Assembly (NCBI GenBank): GCA_022425725.1
Contig: JAKMEY010000019.1
Location: 16,575 to 80,574 of the forward strand
Direction of reading: 5' to 3'
DNA length: 64,000 nucleotides
DNA from: Ilumatobacteraceae bacterium
GTDB taxonomy: Bacteria > Actinomycetota > Acidimicrobiia > Acidimicrobiales > Ilumatobacteraceae
The notes under the pieces are model-generated. The model searched no databases. It saw nothing but the letters and a program-made list of their open reading frames with translations, and was not told the DNA's origin. Every line of letters starts with the position of its first letter. The stretch's first letter is position 1. The position numbers and the translations under genes were made by a program. Shown here in pieces: positions 27,909-36,553 of this stretch.

Positions 27909-28032
27909 GACCGCAGGTTACGCCCTCATCTGTGTCTTCGGTAACACCTGCGCAATCATCGTCGCTTCGTTCGGCTAGACGCCCCCAGCCACCGGTAGGA
28001 TGGAGAAACGAAACGGACCGGAAAGGCGAATC
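27909..28032. promoter_or_regulatory. Divergent promoter region of prenyl synthase and clpC genes
   Basis: This 124-bp gap carries an imperfect inverted repeat, CAGGTTAC at 27914-27921 facing GTAACACCTG at 27941-27950 with a 2-base insertion in one arm, a candidate regulator site. TAGGAT at 27996-28001 is a plausible -10 for clpC, but I see no good -35. GGAAAGG at 28020-28026 is the clpC ribosome site, six bases before ATG 28033. I do not see a clear HspR, CtsR or ClgR box. Confidence 0.35.
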
Positions 28033-30612
28033 ATGTTCGAACGCTTCACTGACCGAGCCAGGCGGGTGGTTGTCCTCGCGCAAGAGGAAGCCCGCCTCCT
28101 TAACCATGCCTACATAGGCACCGAACACATTCTGCTCGGACTTATCCATGAGGGCGAAGGTGTCGCCGCAAAGGCGCTCGAGAGTATGTCAATTTCTCTC
28201 GAAGCTGTCCGAAATCAGGTCGAAGAGATCATTGGTCAGGGTGGTTCATCTCCATCGGGCCACATTCCATTCACGCCTCGGGCGAAGAAAGTTCTCGAAC
28301 TGTCTCTCCGTGAAGCACTGCAGCTTGGCCACAACTACATCGGCACCGAGCACATCCTCCTCGGCCTCATTCGAGAGGGCGAAGGGGTCGCTGCGCAAGT
28401 ACTCGTCAAGTTGGGTGCCGACCTTTCTCGTGTGCGCCAACAGGTCATTCAATTGTTGAGCGGATATCAGGGTTCAGGCGGTGGCGGCCAGTCGAGTCAG
28501 CCCGAGTCAGGTGGCCAGGCGGCTGGCGTTGGTGGCTCGTCGAAGTCAGAGGGAGACGACAAAAACAGTCAGATCCTCGATCAGTTCGGTCGCAACCTCA
28601 CTCAAATGGCCCGTGAAAATGCGCTCGATCCAATGATCGGACGTTCAACTGAGCTCGAGCGGGTGATGCAGATTCTTTCTCGCCGCACGAAAAACAACCC
28701 AGTTCTCGTCGGCGAACCCGGAGTTGGCAAAACCGCCATTGTTGAGGGTCTCGCCCAGCGCATCGTGAACGATGAGGTTCCTGACACGCTTCGTAATAAG
28801 CAGCTCTACACCCTTGACCTCGGCTCACTCGTCGCCGGTTCGAGGTACCGCGGCGACTTTGAAGAGCGCTTAAAGAAGGTATTGAAAGAGATCAACACTC
28901 GCGGCGACATCATTTTGTTCATTGATGAGATTCACACGCTTGTCGGTGCGGGTGCCGCAGAAGGCGCTATCGATGCGGCGTCGATTCTCAAGCCCATGCT
29001 CGCTCGTGGAGAACTGCAGACCGTTGGCGCAACAACCCTTGACGAATACCGCAAACACATCGAAAAAGATGCTGCTCTTGAGCGCCGTTTCCAACCGGTC
29101 AAAGTTGAAGAGCCAACGCTGTCGCACACCATTGAGATTCTCAAGGGCGTTCGTGACCAGTACGAAACCCATCACCGGGTCACTATCACCGATCAGGCCA
29201 TCGTTGCAGCTGCGAATCTCGCTGATCGATACATCTCTGACCGTCACCTTCCCGATAAGGCCATTGACCTCATCGATGAAGCGGGCTCACGGTTGCGCAT
29301 CAAGCGCATGCAGACGCCCCCCGATCTTCGAGACATCGAACGTCGGCTCGATGAAGTGCTTCGCGAAAAGCGCACTGCGGTCGAAGAGCAGCGCTTCGAA
29401 GATGCGGGAGCACTCCGTGATCAGGAGAAGGCCCTGCTTGAAGAAAAGGCTGCAAAAGAATCTGAAGTGAAGGCATCTGGCGTTGATCTCTTCGATGAGG
29501 TCGACGAGGAAGCGATCGCTGATGTGTTGTCGATGTGGACCGGCATCCCGGTTTACAAACTCACCGAAGAAGAGACGCAGAAGTTGCTTCGCATGGAAGA
29601 CGAACTCCATAAGCGAATCATTGGTCAACACAATGCGGTCTCTGCTGTGAGTCAGTCGATTCGTCGTACCCGTGCGGGTTTGAAAGATCCGAAGCGCCCA
29701 AGCGGATCATTCATCTTCCTCGGACCAACCGGTGTTGGTAAGACCGAATTGGCGAAGACATTGGCCGAGTTCTTGTTCGGAGATGACACGGCGTTGATCA
29801 CACTCGACATGTCTGAGTACATGGAGAAGCACACCGTGAGCCGACTCGTTGGCTCACCCCCCGGATACGTCGGCTATGAAGAAGGCGGACAGCTCACCGA
29901 AGCGGTTCGTCGTAAGCCGTTCTCGGTTTTGCTCTTCGACGAGATCGAAAAGGCTCACCCCGACGTCTTCAACACGTTGCTACAGATCCTTGAAGAGGGT
30001 CGCCTCACCGACTCGCAGGGTCGCTCAGTTGACTTCCGGAACACGGTGCTCATCATGACCTCAAACCTCGGTACGCAAGATCTGCGGAAAGCAAATGTGG
30101 GCTTCACTCTCGACGACTCAGCGATGTCGTATGGGCGCATGAAGGAAAAGGTCAACGACGCTCTCAAGCAGCACTTCCGCCCTGAGTTCCTCAACCGCAT
30201 CGACGAGACCATCGTGTTCCACGAACTCGCGAAAGAAGAGGTTGTTCAGATGGTTGATCTGATGCTTGCCCGTCTTGCTGGTCAGCTTGAAGATCAAGGC
30301 ATCGGCATCGAACTGACGCAGTCGGCGAAAGAACTCCTTGCAGATCTCGGCTATGACCCACAGTTGGGTGCTCGCCCGCTTCGTCGAGCCATCCAGCGCC
30401 ATATCGAAGACGAGCTCTCAGAGAAGATTCTCTACAAGCAATTCAGCGCTGGGCAAATCATTGTGATCGACACTGTCGAAGACGAAGAGCGCGAAGGTTC
30501 GTTGACGTTCTCGTTCAATGCGGTCGAAGGTTTCGTTCCGCCATCGTCGGTTGAGTTGGCGGCAACGGCGTCAAACGACGACGCACAGCCTGACGCTCCT
30601 CCGGCCGAGTAG
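28033..30612 (+). CDS. clpC: ClpC-type AAA+ protease chaperone
   Basis: Hsp100 unfoldase that feeds proteins to ClpP. The 859 residues contain two Clp N repeats (about 1-145, each with [11 protein letters not shown]), a Ser/Gly-rich linker, the first AAA+ domain with GEPGVGKT near 225, a UVR motif ([21 protein letters not shown]), and the second AAA+ domain with GPTGVGKTE near 563 and the ClpP-family C-terminal region. The tail ends in an acidic/Ala/Pro stretch. I chose ATG 28033 with GGAAAGG upstream; an in-frame codon at 28000 has no ribosome site. It abuts the convergent DUF1353 gene with no gap. Confidence 0.96.
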   Translation: MFERFTDRARRVVVLAQEEARLLNHAYIGTEHILLGLIHEGEGVAAKALESMSISLEAVRNQVEEIIGQGGSSPSGHIPFTPRAKKVLELSLREALQLGHNYIGTEHILLGLIREGEGVAAQVLVKLGADLSRVRQQVIQLLSGYQGSGGGGQSSQPESGGQAAGVGGSSKSEGDDKNSQILDQFGRNLTQMARENALDPMIGRSTELERVMQILSRRTKNNPVLVGEPGVGKTAIVEGLAQRIVNDEVPDTLRNKQLYTLDLGSLVAGSRYRGDFEERLKKVLKEINTRGDIILFIDEIHTLVGAGAAEGAIDAASILKPMLARGELQTVGATTLDEYRKHIEKDAALERRFQPVKVEEPTLSHTIEILKGVRDQYETHHRVTITDQAIVAAANLADRYISDRHLPDKAIDLIDEAGSRLRIKRMQTPPDLRDIERRLDEVLREKRTAVEEQRFEDAGALRDQEKALLEEKAAKESEVKASGVDLFDEVDEEAIADVLSMWTGIPVYKLTEEETQKLLRMEDELHKRIIGQHNAVSAVSQSIRRTRAGLKDPKRPSGSFIFLGPTGVGKTELAKTLAEFLFGDDTALITLDMSEYMEKHTVSRLVGSPPGYVGYEEGGQLTEAVRRKPFSVLLFDEIEKAHPDVFNTLLQILEEGRLTDSQGRSVDFRNTVLIMTSNLGTQDLRKANVGFTLDDSAMSYGRMKEKVNDALKQHFRPEFLNRIDETIVFHELAKEEVVQMVDLMLARLAGQLEDQGIGIELTQSAKELLADLGYDPQLGARPLRRAIQRHIEDELSEKILYKQFSAGQIIVIDTVEDEEREGSLTFSFNAVEGFVPPSSVELAATASNDDAQPDAPPAE

Positions 30613-31131
30613 TTACCGCTCGCTTACTCGTTCAATAAGGTTGAACAGGCCGGCGGTAAGCATCACGAGCACTGTCGCGGGAGCGAGCACCACTCCGATC
30701 GCGGTTGTCTGAAGTAGCACGCTGATTGAACGTCGTGCCGTCGATTTGCGTTTCCACATGGTTGCGAAGCGAACTGCCAAGTAGATGAGATGTCGGCGAA
30801 CGGACGACACCTGGTCGGCTCGCATCAAATCACGAAAGACGTCATCGGCCGCCATCCGGTTGTGCACCGGCGGGTTGCTCGAATCGAGAGCGTGTATGAG
30901 CCAGTCATGCACTATGGCAGCGCGTAGATGTTGCCCGGTTCGACCAATCAGCCATACGAATGGCCAGGGCACCGACGCGAGGTCTGATGCAAATCGATGT
31001 TCGCCTGTTGGGATGACTCGTTCACCAAATGAGGGGTGTCGCACGGTGAGCGCTTCAAGAGGAATGAAGATTTCTTTCCCGTCTCGAATGTGGTGCTCAA
31101 GAACTAGGCGCCCGTCGATACCGCAACTCAT
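30613..31131 (-). CDS. DUF1353 family protein
   Basis: Uncharacterised DUF1353-like protein, recognised from FASDLASVPWPFVWLIGRTGQHLRAAIVHDWLIH and the helical MAADDVFRDLMRADQV that follows, the typical pattern of the family. The C-terminus adds a membrane-like helix (VVLAPATVLVMLTAGLFNLI). The frame is open to 31239, but ATG 31131 (SCGIDGRLVLEH) puts the start just before the conserved region and leaves a 65-bp divergent gap to the lipoprotein gene; the longer start would overlap that gene. Function is unknown; the family occurs in phage and bacterial genomes. Confidence 0.72.
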   Translation of the reverse strand: MSCGIDGRLVLEHHIRDGKEIFIPLEALTVRHPSFGERVIPTGEHRFASDLASVPWPFVWLIGRTGQHLRAAIVHDWLIHALDSSNPPVHNRMAADDVFRDLMRADQVSSVRRHLIYLAVRFATMWKRKSTARRSISVLLQTTAIGVVLAPATVLVMLTAGLFNLIERVSER

Positions 31132-31196
31132 CTCTTCGATGTTGCCAGAAACGACCAACGTGGAACATGGGTTTTCAGCCTGCCATGATGTGAAGA

Positions 31197-31979
31197 GTGC
31201 AGTTCTTGAAATCGGCCCGCCTTGTGCTTCTTGCGTCATTCACGCTCGTTCTCGCTGCGTGCCAACTCGACGTCGATATCGCTGTATCGATGTCTGCGAA
31301 TGGTTCGGGCTCGGTGAGCGTTCGCACAGTTGCTGATCAGGCGCTGGTTGAGGCAGCACCGTCTATTGCGTCTCAAGTACTCGTTGATGATCTGCTCGAG
31401 GCCGGTTGGCTCATCGATGGCCCCTCCCCGACCGATGACGGTGGGATGGTGATGGTGCTCACTCACAACTTTTCGAACGCAGAGGAACTTGGGCTTATCC
31501 TCGGATCGATCGGGCCTCCTCTTTCTGATGTGACCGCTCGTCGTGATGTGACTCGTGATGCTCTCGACAATGTGATCGCTGCGGAAAACTCGGTGTCAGC
31601 AAATCTCGGCCTCGTTGACGGGTTCAACGACTTTTCAGACAGTGACCTCAGTGCTCTGCTTGGCGGAACACCATTTGGTGATGTGCTCGAAGGACGTTCC
31701 CCGTCAGATGTGATGACGTTCGATATTTCGATTGCGATGCCTGAAACCAGTGCCGAAGGTGGCGAACGTATCGAGATGTGGAGTGCTCCCCTCGATGGTT
31801 CAACGGTGAGCCTCGAGATGACCACTCGCCAGACCACCGATAACCCCACCACGTTGACAAGTCGCATTTCGACAGCTCTCGGCTACCTCCTCGTGGTGTG
31901 GATTGCTGTGTCGGCCATCTTCATCTCATGGGTTGTTATCGCGCGCCGTCGCCGCGCTCAACGGCATCATGCTGGCTAA
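31197..31979 (+). CDS. LppM-like membrane-anchored lipoprotein
   Basis: A 260-residue lipoprotein. The N-terminus has a basic start, a hydrophobic segment and the lipobox LAAC at about 19-22, so lipidation at Cys is expected. The mature domain begins with DVDIAVSMSANGSGSVSVR, the LppM-type opening. A C-terminal helix (YLLVVWIAVSAIFISWVVIA) followed by a basic tail would anchor it again. In mycobacteria LppM concerns cell-envelope glycolipids; function here is only inferred. The start is GTG 31197. Its lipobox, not a ribosome site, decides the start. Confidence 0.75.
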   Translation: MQFLKSARLVLLASFTLVLAACQLDVDIAVSMSANGSGSVSVRTVADQALVEAAPSIASQVLVDDLLEAGWLIDGPSPTDDGGMVMVLTHNFSNAEELGLILGSIGPPLSDVTARRDVTRDALDNVIAAENSVSANLGLVDGFNDFSDSDLSALLGGTPFGDVLEGRSPSDVMTFDISIAMPETSAEGGERIEMWSAPLDGSTVSLEMTTRQTTDNPTTLTSRISTALGYLLVVWIAVSAIFISWVVIARRRRAQRHHAG

Positions 31980-31990
31980 TCTCATAGTTC

Positions 31991-32176
31991 GTGAGCGATG
32001 AAACCGGAACCCCGTCGAACGATCTCGATATAGATCAGATCGCTGCCGAACTCGACAACGTGGCGACCGCCCTCACACGGCTCAGCGACGGCACCTACTG
32101 GACCGATGAAGTCACCGGAGAAGAATTGCCCGCCGAGGCACTTGCTGCTGACCCGACGCGGCGTCGACTCTCGTGA
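31991..32176 (+). CDS. Small DksA/TraR-like protein without zinc cysteines
   Basis: A 61-residue acidic protein. Its second half, ALTRLSDGTYWTDEVTGEELPAEALAADPTRRR, follows the pattern of DksA/TraR C4 zinc fingers (ALxRLxxGTYGxCxxCGxxI, then RLxALP), but both CxxC pairs are replaced (WTDE). It therefore looks like a zinc-less derivative. Function is unknown. The GTG 31991 start lies 11 bp after the lipoprotein stop, and the end overlaps the next gene by 4 bases (GTGA), which supports it as a real member of an operon. Confidence 0.68.
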   Translation: MSDETGTPSNDLDIDQIAAELDNVATALTRLSDGTYWTDEVTGEELPAEALAADPTRRRLS

Positions 32177-32562
32177 TCGACATTGTTGACCTCCATCGGC
32201 GATGCCTACTGGGTAGCGCTGAAGCACAACTCTGGTCAGACCGCTGCGCATCTGATGCGCGGTCGACTGAGCCGGGGTCTGGTCAACGCTTCGCAATCGT
32301 CGCCACACATGCCCTTGACAACATCGCAACCCTGTGGGAGTCACGTCTTCCGTCTATTCCACACGCCGACAGTGAGTCGGTAGTGTCACGTGACCGGACT
32401 CACGTTGGGGACTATCTCAACGACCTTCGCACCGAAGTCACCGAACTCGACAACGCAACCGATCCTGATGTTGACCCGTCGACGAAGCGGATGTGCCGAC
32501 GGATTGCGTGTGAAGTAGATCTTCTTCTTGAGGAAGCCAACCGACTTGGAGTTGACCTGTGA
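32173..32562 (+). CDS. Hypothetical protein in a coupled operon
   Basis: No family recognised. The 129 residues are soluble and helical in appearance, with charged and Asp/Arg-rich stretches (DYLNDLRTEVTELDNATDPDVD) and no signal peptide or metal motif. GTG 32173 overlaps the DksA-like stop and the last codons overlap the next start (GTGA both times), so translation of the three genes is coupled. The tight overlaps argue it is real. Confidence 0.62.
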   Translation: MIDIVDLHRRCLLGSAEAQLWSDRCASDARSTEPGSGQRFAIVATHALDNIATLWESRLPSIPHADSESVVSRDRTHVGDYLNDLRTEVTELDNATDPDVDPSTKRMCRRIACEVDLLLEEANRLGVDL

Positions 32563-33530
32563 CGATGAGGCGTGTCGAAGTTGCCCCAGGCGTTGAACTC
32601 GACGTCATCGATGAGGGTTCGGGTGAAAAGGGTGTTGCGGTGTTGCTCCACGGATTTCCTGAGTCCTCGCATTCGTGGCGTCATCAAGTGCGACCACTTG
32701 TGGCGACTGGGTGGCGTGTGCTCGTTCCAGATCAGCGGGGGTATGCGAGTTCAAGTGCTCCTTCAGATATTTCTGCCTACCGTGGCGACGTCCTCGCTGA
32801 CGATGTGATCGCCCTGCTCGACGACATCGATGCCGATGAAGCCGTCATCATCGGTCACGACTGGGGAGCAATCGTCACTTGGCATGTCGGACAGCGTCAC
32901 CCATCCCGCTGTCGAGCCCTCATCGCTGCGAGCGTCCCTTATACCCCGTGGCCCGTTCGCCCGATCGAGAATTTGCAGGCGGTGCACGGCGACGAATTTT
33001 TCTACATTCTCTACTTCCAAGCTCCGGGTGTTGCTGACGCAGAGTTAGACGCTGACCCGCAACGCTTTCTGCTGTCGATTGCACATATGGCTTCCGGTGA
33101 TGGCATGAGATCACTCGTCGGCGGCCCTCTTCCCGCCGAAGGTACACGGCTCACCGACTACTTCGAGCACATGATCGGTGGGCGAATTGAGGGCTGTCCA
33201 TCGTGGATGACGAGCGACGACCTTGCGGTGTATACCGAGCAGTTCACGACAAGTGGGTTCACCGGACCGATCAACTGGTATCGCAATCTCGATGCCAACT
33301 ACGACATTTTTGATCTGATCGGGGCATCACCGCTCACGATGCCGACCTTTTTTGTTGCCGGTGACCTCGACCCGGTCATTCTTGGTCGACCGGAATATCT
33401 CGGTCGCATGTCATCAGAACTTCCGAATCACCAAGCGACAGAACTCATCGGTGGCGTCGGGCATTGGGTGCAGCAGGAAGCTCCTCGCGCGTTCAACCAG
33501 ATCGTCCTTGGCTGGCTCGACTCGCTCTGA
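32559..33530 (+). CDS. Alpha/beta hydrolase, epoxide-hydrolase-like
   Basis: A 323-residue alpha/beta hydrolase. The oxyanion segment is HGFPESSHSWRHQV, the nucleophile elbow is GHDWGAIVTW with Asp in the nucleophile position, as in epoxide hydrolases and haloalkane dehalogenases, and the catalytic His is in GGVGHWVQQEAP. A cap with two Tyr residues would be expected for an epoxide hydrolase; NWYRN in the cap could supply one. Substrate unknown. GTG 32559 overlaps the preceding stop; ATG 32565 is an alternative. It overlaps the convergent gene by 38 bp. Confidence 0.85.
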   Translation: MTMRRVEVAPGVELDVIDEGSGEKGVAVLLHGFPESSHSWRHQVRPLVATGWRVLVPDQRGYASSSAPSDISAYRGDVLADDVIALLDDIDADEAVIIGHDWGAIVTWHVGQRHPSRCRALIAASVPYTPWPVRPIENLQAVHGDEFFYILYFQAPGVADAELDADPQRFLLSIAHMASGDGMRSLVGGPLPAEGTRLTDYFEHMIGGRIEGCPSWMTSDDLAVYTEQFTTSGFTGPINWYRNLDANYDIFDLIGASPLTMPTFFVAGDLDPVILGRPEYLGRMSSELPNHQATELIGGVGHWVQQEAPRAFNQIVLGWLDSL

Positions 33531-34140
33531 GGTACGCCTGCTGTTCAAGAGGGTGTTGCCAGTAGGCACGTCGATCAACTGCCGCCCACAAAGATGTCGA
33601 TCGGTCGCCTGCGATTCTTCTGCGAAACCAACCCGCTACCGCAATGGGCGCCATGATCGCCATCCAACCGAGATAGGCGATGGGGAAGAACGGCCCCATG
33701 AGCCGTGATTGCCACACGTGTACGTCTTCGTGATCGGTGACTAAGCGCCGGCGGCTCTCGTCGGACGTATCGCCAGCACCAGACACCACATTTCCCACCG
33801 TCACTGCAAAATTTCGACGAACGACAAAACCCCGTCTGTACACGTGCCGATTCGATCTGCGGCTCAATGACTCGTCGTATTCACCGGGGGTGAGCATCCC
33901 AACCAGTTGAGGCACGAGCGACGCCGCCGTCGTCACAAGCGCCCAAGTTGAATCGAGGACGAACGCCAGGCGACCTTTCCGTGACGTCCATTCGTAGGTT
34001 TGCCTGAAGCCCGATACCGCTCCATTAGAAGCCGCAACAGCAGCGGCAGGGCCAGTAAGGCCCACGAGGGTGCCAGCCCCGGCCCCGAGTGCCGCGCCGA
34101 CCGCACCTACTGCAGCAGCTTCAAGAACCCGTTCGTTCAC
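33493..34140 (-). CDS. Membrane protein with HEDVH metal-site motif
   Basis: A 215-residue protein I cannot assign. The N-terminus is an Ala/Gly-rich segment that may span the membrane (AAAVGAVGAALGAGAGTLVGL). A second hydrophobic part carries LVTDHEDVHVWQSRLMGP, an HEXXH motif as found in zinc metalloproteases, followed by PIAYLGWMAIMAPIAVAGW, probably a helix. The start is GTG 34140, which overlaps the BI-1 stop (GTGA); longer starts run inside that gene. Coupling to BI-1 suggests a joint membrane role. The C-terminus overlaps the convergent hydrolase by 38 bp. Confidence 0.65.
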   Translation of the reverse strand: MNERVLEAAAVGAVGAALGAGAGTLVGLTGPAAAVAASNGAVSGFRQTYEWTSRKGRLAFVLDSTWALVTTAASLVPQLVGMLTPGEYDESLSRRSNRHVYRRGFVVRRNFAVTVGNVVSGAGDTSDESRRRLVTDHEDVHVWQSRLMGPFFPIAYLGWMAIMAPIAVAGWFRRRIAGDRSTSLWAAVDRRAYWQHPLEQQAYLRASRASQGRSG

Positions 34141-34952
34141 CGATCGCGCAGTTTCGCAAGCAACCTCAAGAGCTCGAGATACAGCCATACGAGTGTCACG
34201 AGAAGACCAAATGCTGCGAACCATTCAAAGTGTTTGGGCAGCCCCGCCTGTGACCCACGCTCAATGAAATCAAAATCAAGGGCAAGATTCATCGCCGCAA
34301 GGCCGACAACAATCACGCTAAACCCGATTGACATCGGACTCGAACTTGAAAGAAATGACACGTTTGCGCCGAAGAGCGAGATGACCCAAGAGATGAGGTA
34401 GAACACCATCAGTCCAAGGGTGGCTGAAATCACAATCCTGCGGAACCGGTCGGTCACGCGGATAATGCCGGTGAGATACATCCCCAACATGACGGCCGTG
34501 ACCGCAATAGTTGCACCTGCAGCCTGGATGACGATGCCGTCGTAGAACTCTTCAAACATACGTGAGACCGAGCCAACAAAGACACCTTGGGCAAGGGCGT
34601 AGATGGGAGCAACGAAGCGTGCGAGATGAGGCTTAAACGCCATCAGGAATGCGAGCCCGAGGCCAACGAAAACACCGACCATCGCAAGTGAAGGAATTCC
34701 GTATTGGACAACGCCTTGTCCGTCTACCGTCGGCGAGCCCGTCTGAAACCAGCCATATGCGGCAGAGATCAACAACAGCACAAGCAGCACGGCTGTCGCG
34801 CTCACGCTGCCCTTCACCGTCATTGATTCACCCGCAGCGGGAGGCGGCGACCATTCAGAAACTGGTCCGTCATTCACCCCAGCGCGTTGCGACGCCTGTG
34901 GCGCCGACCACTTTTCGAGGGTTCGTTCGTTGAGAACAGGGTTCGACATCAT
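34137..34952 (-). CDS. Bax inhibitor-1 (BI-1/YccA) family membrane protein
   Basis: A 271-residue seven-helix protein of the BI-1/YccA family, whose members include calcium-leak channels and membrane-protease modulators. Recognisable features are GLGLAFLMAFKPHLARFVAPIYALAQGVFVGSVSRMFE and the final helix DFDFIERGSQAGLPKHFEWFAAFGLLVTLVWLYLELLRLL with the conserved Asp/Glu cluster. The first 50 residues are soluble and Pro/Ser-rich. GGGAGG lies 3 to 6 bases before tandem ATGs at 34952. It precedes the HEDVH membrane protein by a 4-base overlap. Confidence 0.88.
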   Translation of the reverse strand: MMSNPVLNERTLEKWSAPQASQRAGVNDGPVSEWSPPPAAGESMTVKGSVSATAVLLVLLLISAAYGWFQTGSPTVDGQGVVQYGIPSLAMVGVFVGLGLAFLMAFKPHLARFVAPIYALAQGVFVGSVSRMFEEFYDGIVIQAAGATIAVTAVMLGMYLTGIIRVTDRFRRIVISATLGLMVFYLISWVISLFGANVSFLSSSSPMSIGFSVIVVGLAAMNLALDFDFIERGSQAGLPKHFEWFAAFGLLVTLVWLYLELLRLLAKLRDR

Positions 34953-35080
34953 CTACCTCCCAGGGATCTGTTATCGAATTACAGACATGTTACCTCGCGT
35001 TTTTCGGTGGGGGTCGGCCTGTGGGTCGGTATCGTGACACTTGTCTCATCCACCGAATTGCTATCGCAAAGGGAGCCGTA

Positions 35081-36019
35081 ATGGCGAAGGAACGAGTTGA
35101 CAGAGACGACGAGGATCTCGTCCGTCTATATCTCACCGACATCGGTCAGTATGTCCTGCTCACGAAGGACGACGAAGTCCGACTTGCAAAGGAAATCGAG
35201 GCGGGCAAAGAGGCGCTTGAAGCGCTCGAGACCGGTGGCAAAGACCTCACCACTCACAAAAAGCGCGAGTTGCGTCGCACCGCCCGCCGGGGTGAAGAAT
35301 CAGAGCGCCAATTCGTTCAGTCAAACCTTCGTCTTGTCGTGTCGATCGCAAAGAAGTACCAGGCCTCAGGCTTGCCGCTTCTTGACCTCATCCAAGAGGG
35401 AAACCTCGGCCTCATGCATGCCGTCGAAAAGTTCGACTGGCGTAAGGGCTTCAAATTCTCAACGTATGCAACATGGTGGATCCGTCAGGCCATCACTCGT
35501 GGCATCGCAAACACTGGCCGCACCATTCGACTTCCCGTCCACGCTGGTGACACTCTCGCTCGCCTTCAGAAGGCCCGCACCCGTCTCGAACTGAAGTATG
35601 GCCGCCCGGCAACGTTGGCCGAGCTCGCCCAAGAAGTTGAGATGCCAGAAGACAAGGTCACCGAAGCCCTGCGGTTCGCTGCTGAGCCACTCTCGCTGTC
35701 TGAGCCGCTGCGTGAAGATGGAGACGCCGAACTCGGAGACGTTGTCGAAGACCGCTCTGCCGAATCGCCTTTCGAGGTTGCGGCAACCGCTCTTCTTCCT
35801 GAGGAGATCTCACGTCTGCTCGCTCCGCTCGATGAGCGCGAGAGCGAGATTTTGAAACTGCGGTTTGGTCTTGATCGTGGTGAGCCCCGAACGCTTGAAG
35901 AGGTTGGTGAGCATTTCAACCTCACGCGTGAGCGCATTCGCCAGATCGAAGCTCGTGCAATGTCGAAGTTGCGTCACCCCTCCAGCGACACGGGTGCCCG
36001 CGACTTGCTCGCTGTCTAA
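35081..36019 (+). CDS. Sigma-70 family RNA polymerase sigma factor (primary-like)
   Basis: Region 1.2-4 sigma factor of 312 residues. It lacks the 1.1 acidic domain. Region 1.2 is VRLYLTDIGQYVLLT, region 2 has DLIQEGNLGLMHAVEKFDWRKGFKFSTYATWWIRQAITR, and region 4 has LEEVGEHFNLTRERIRQIEARAMSKLR. The -10 and -35 recognition regions match housekeeping-type sigma factors, so it is either the primary factor or a group 2 paralogue such as SigB. The start is ATG 35081, with GGGAG 6 bases upstream; the longer frame to 35021 has no such site. Only one such gene is in this window. Confidence 0.9.
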   Translation: MAKERVDRDDEDLVRLYLTDIGQYVLLTKDDEVRLAKEIEAGKEALEALETGGKDLTTHKKRELRRTARRGEESERQFVQSNLRLVVSIAKKYQASGLPLLDLIQEGNLGLMHAVEKFDWRKGFKFSTYATWWIRQAITRGIANTGRTIRLPVHAGDTLARLQKARTRLELKYGRPATLAELAQEVEMPEDKVTEALRFAAEPLSLSEPLREDGDAELGDVVEDRSAESPFEVAATALLPEEISRLLAPLDERESEILKLRFGLDRGEPRTLEEVGEHFNLTRERIRQIEARAMSKLRHPSSDTGARDLLAV

Positions 36020-36054
36020 CCGTTCACCGCTCCTGCTTGCAGGTTGAGATATCT

Positions 36055-36073
36055 GCCCCCACTCTCGGGGGGC
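36055..36073. terminator. Hairpin between sigma factor and VOC genes
   Basis: GCCCCC (36055-36060) pairs with GGGGGC (36068-36073) around a short loop in the only sizeable convergent gap of the window (64 bp between two stops). It lies 11 bp past the VOC stop and about 35 bp past the sigma stop. No U-run follows on either strand, so intrinsic termination is plausible but not sure. Confidence 0.4.
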
Positions 36074-36083
36074 GTGGTTGCGT

Positions 36084-36494
36084 TCAGCCCATCTGAAGGA
36101 ATTCGACGAGGTTTCCGTCTGGGTCGCGAACGATCGCAATGGTTACCCCTGGACGAAGTTCGACGACCGGTGTCACCACTTTCACGTCGGCTGCTTCACA
36201 GGCAGCGACAACGTCGTGAATGTTCTCCATGTGGATGGTGAAGTACCGGTAGCCGGTGCCGCCTTCAATCCCCCCGCTCCCGGGTCGAGACTCGGGTGTT
36301 GTCTCGAAACACACCAACTTGATCAGCGAGTCACCGCAGCGGAGACGGTGCATCGTGCCTCCACCGCCAATGGGCATTGGCATGTCGCCTTCATGGTTCA
36401 TGCCGAGAAGATCTCGATAGAACGCGAGGGAGCGTTCTGAATCTTGAATGACGATGCCGAGGTCGATTGCGCGTTGCTGATGTTGAATGGCCAT
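36084..36494 (-). CDS. VOC (glyoxalase/bleomycin resistance) family protein
   Basis: A 136-residue member of the vicinal oxygen chelate fold with two beta-alpha-beta-beta-beta units. The first starts with IDLGIVIQDSERSLAFYRDLLGM and the second with YRYFTIHMENIHDVVAACEAADV, ending in VRDPDGNLVEFLQM, the usual C-terminal Glu ligand. A His in FTIHM may be a metal ligand. The substrate is not evident. It is divergent from the acyl-CoA dehydrogenase (59 bp gap) and converges with the sigma factor. Confidence 0.83.
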   Translation of the reverse strand: MAIQHQQRAIDLGIVIQDSERSLAFYRDLLGMNHEGDMPMPIGGGGTMHRLRCGDSLIKLVCFETTPESRPGSGGIEGGTGYRYFTIHMENIHDVVAACEAADVKVVTPVVELRPGVTIAIVRDPDGNLVEFLQMG

Positions 36495-36553
36495 GTCTGC
36501 AAACTACGCGAGCCGACAGCACCCGCAGCGAGCCGGGCGTCTAGCGTGATTGC

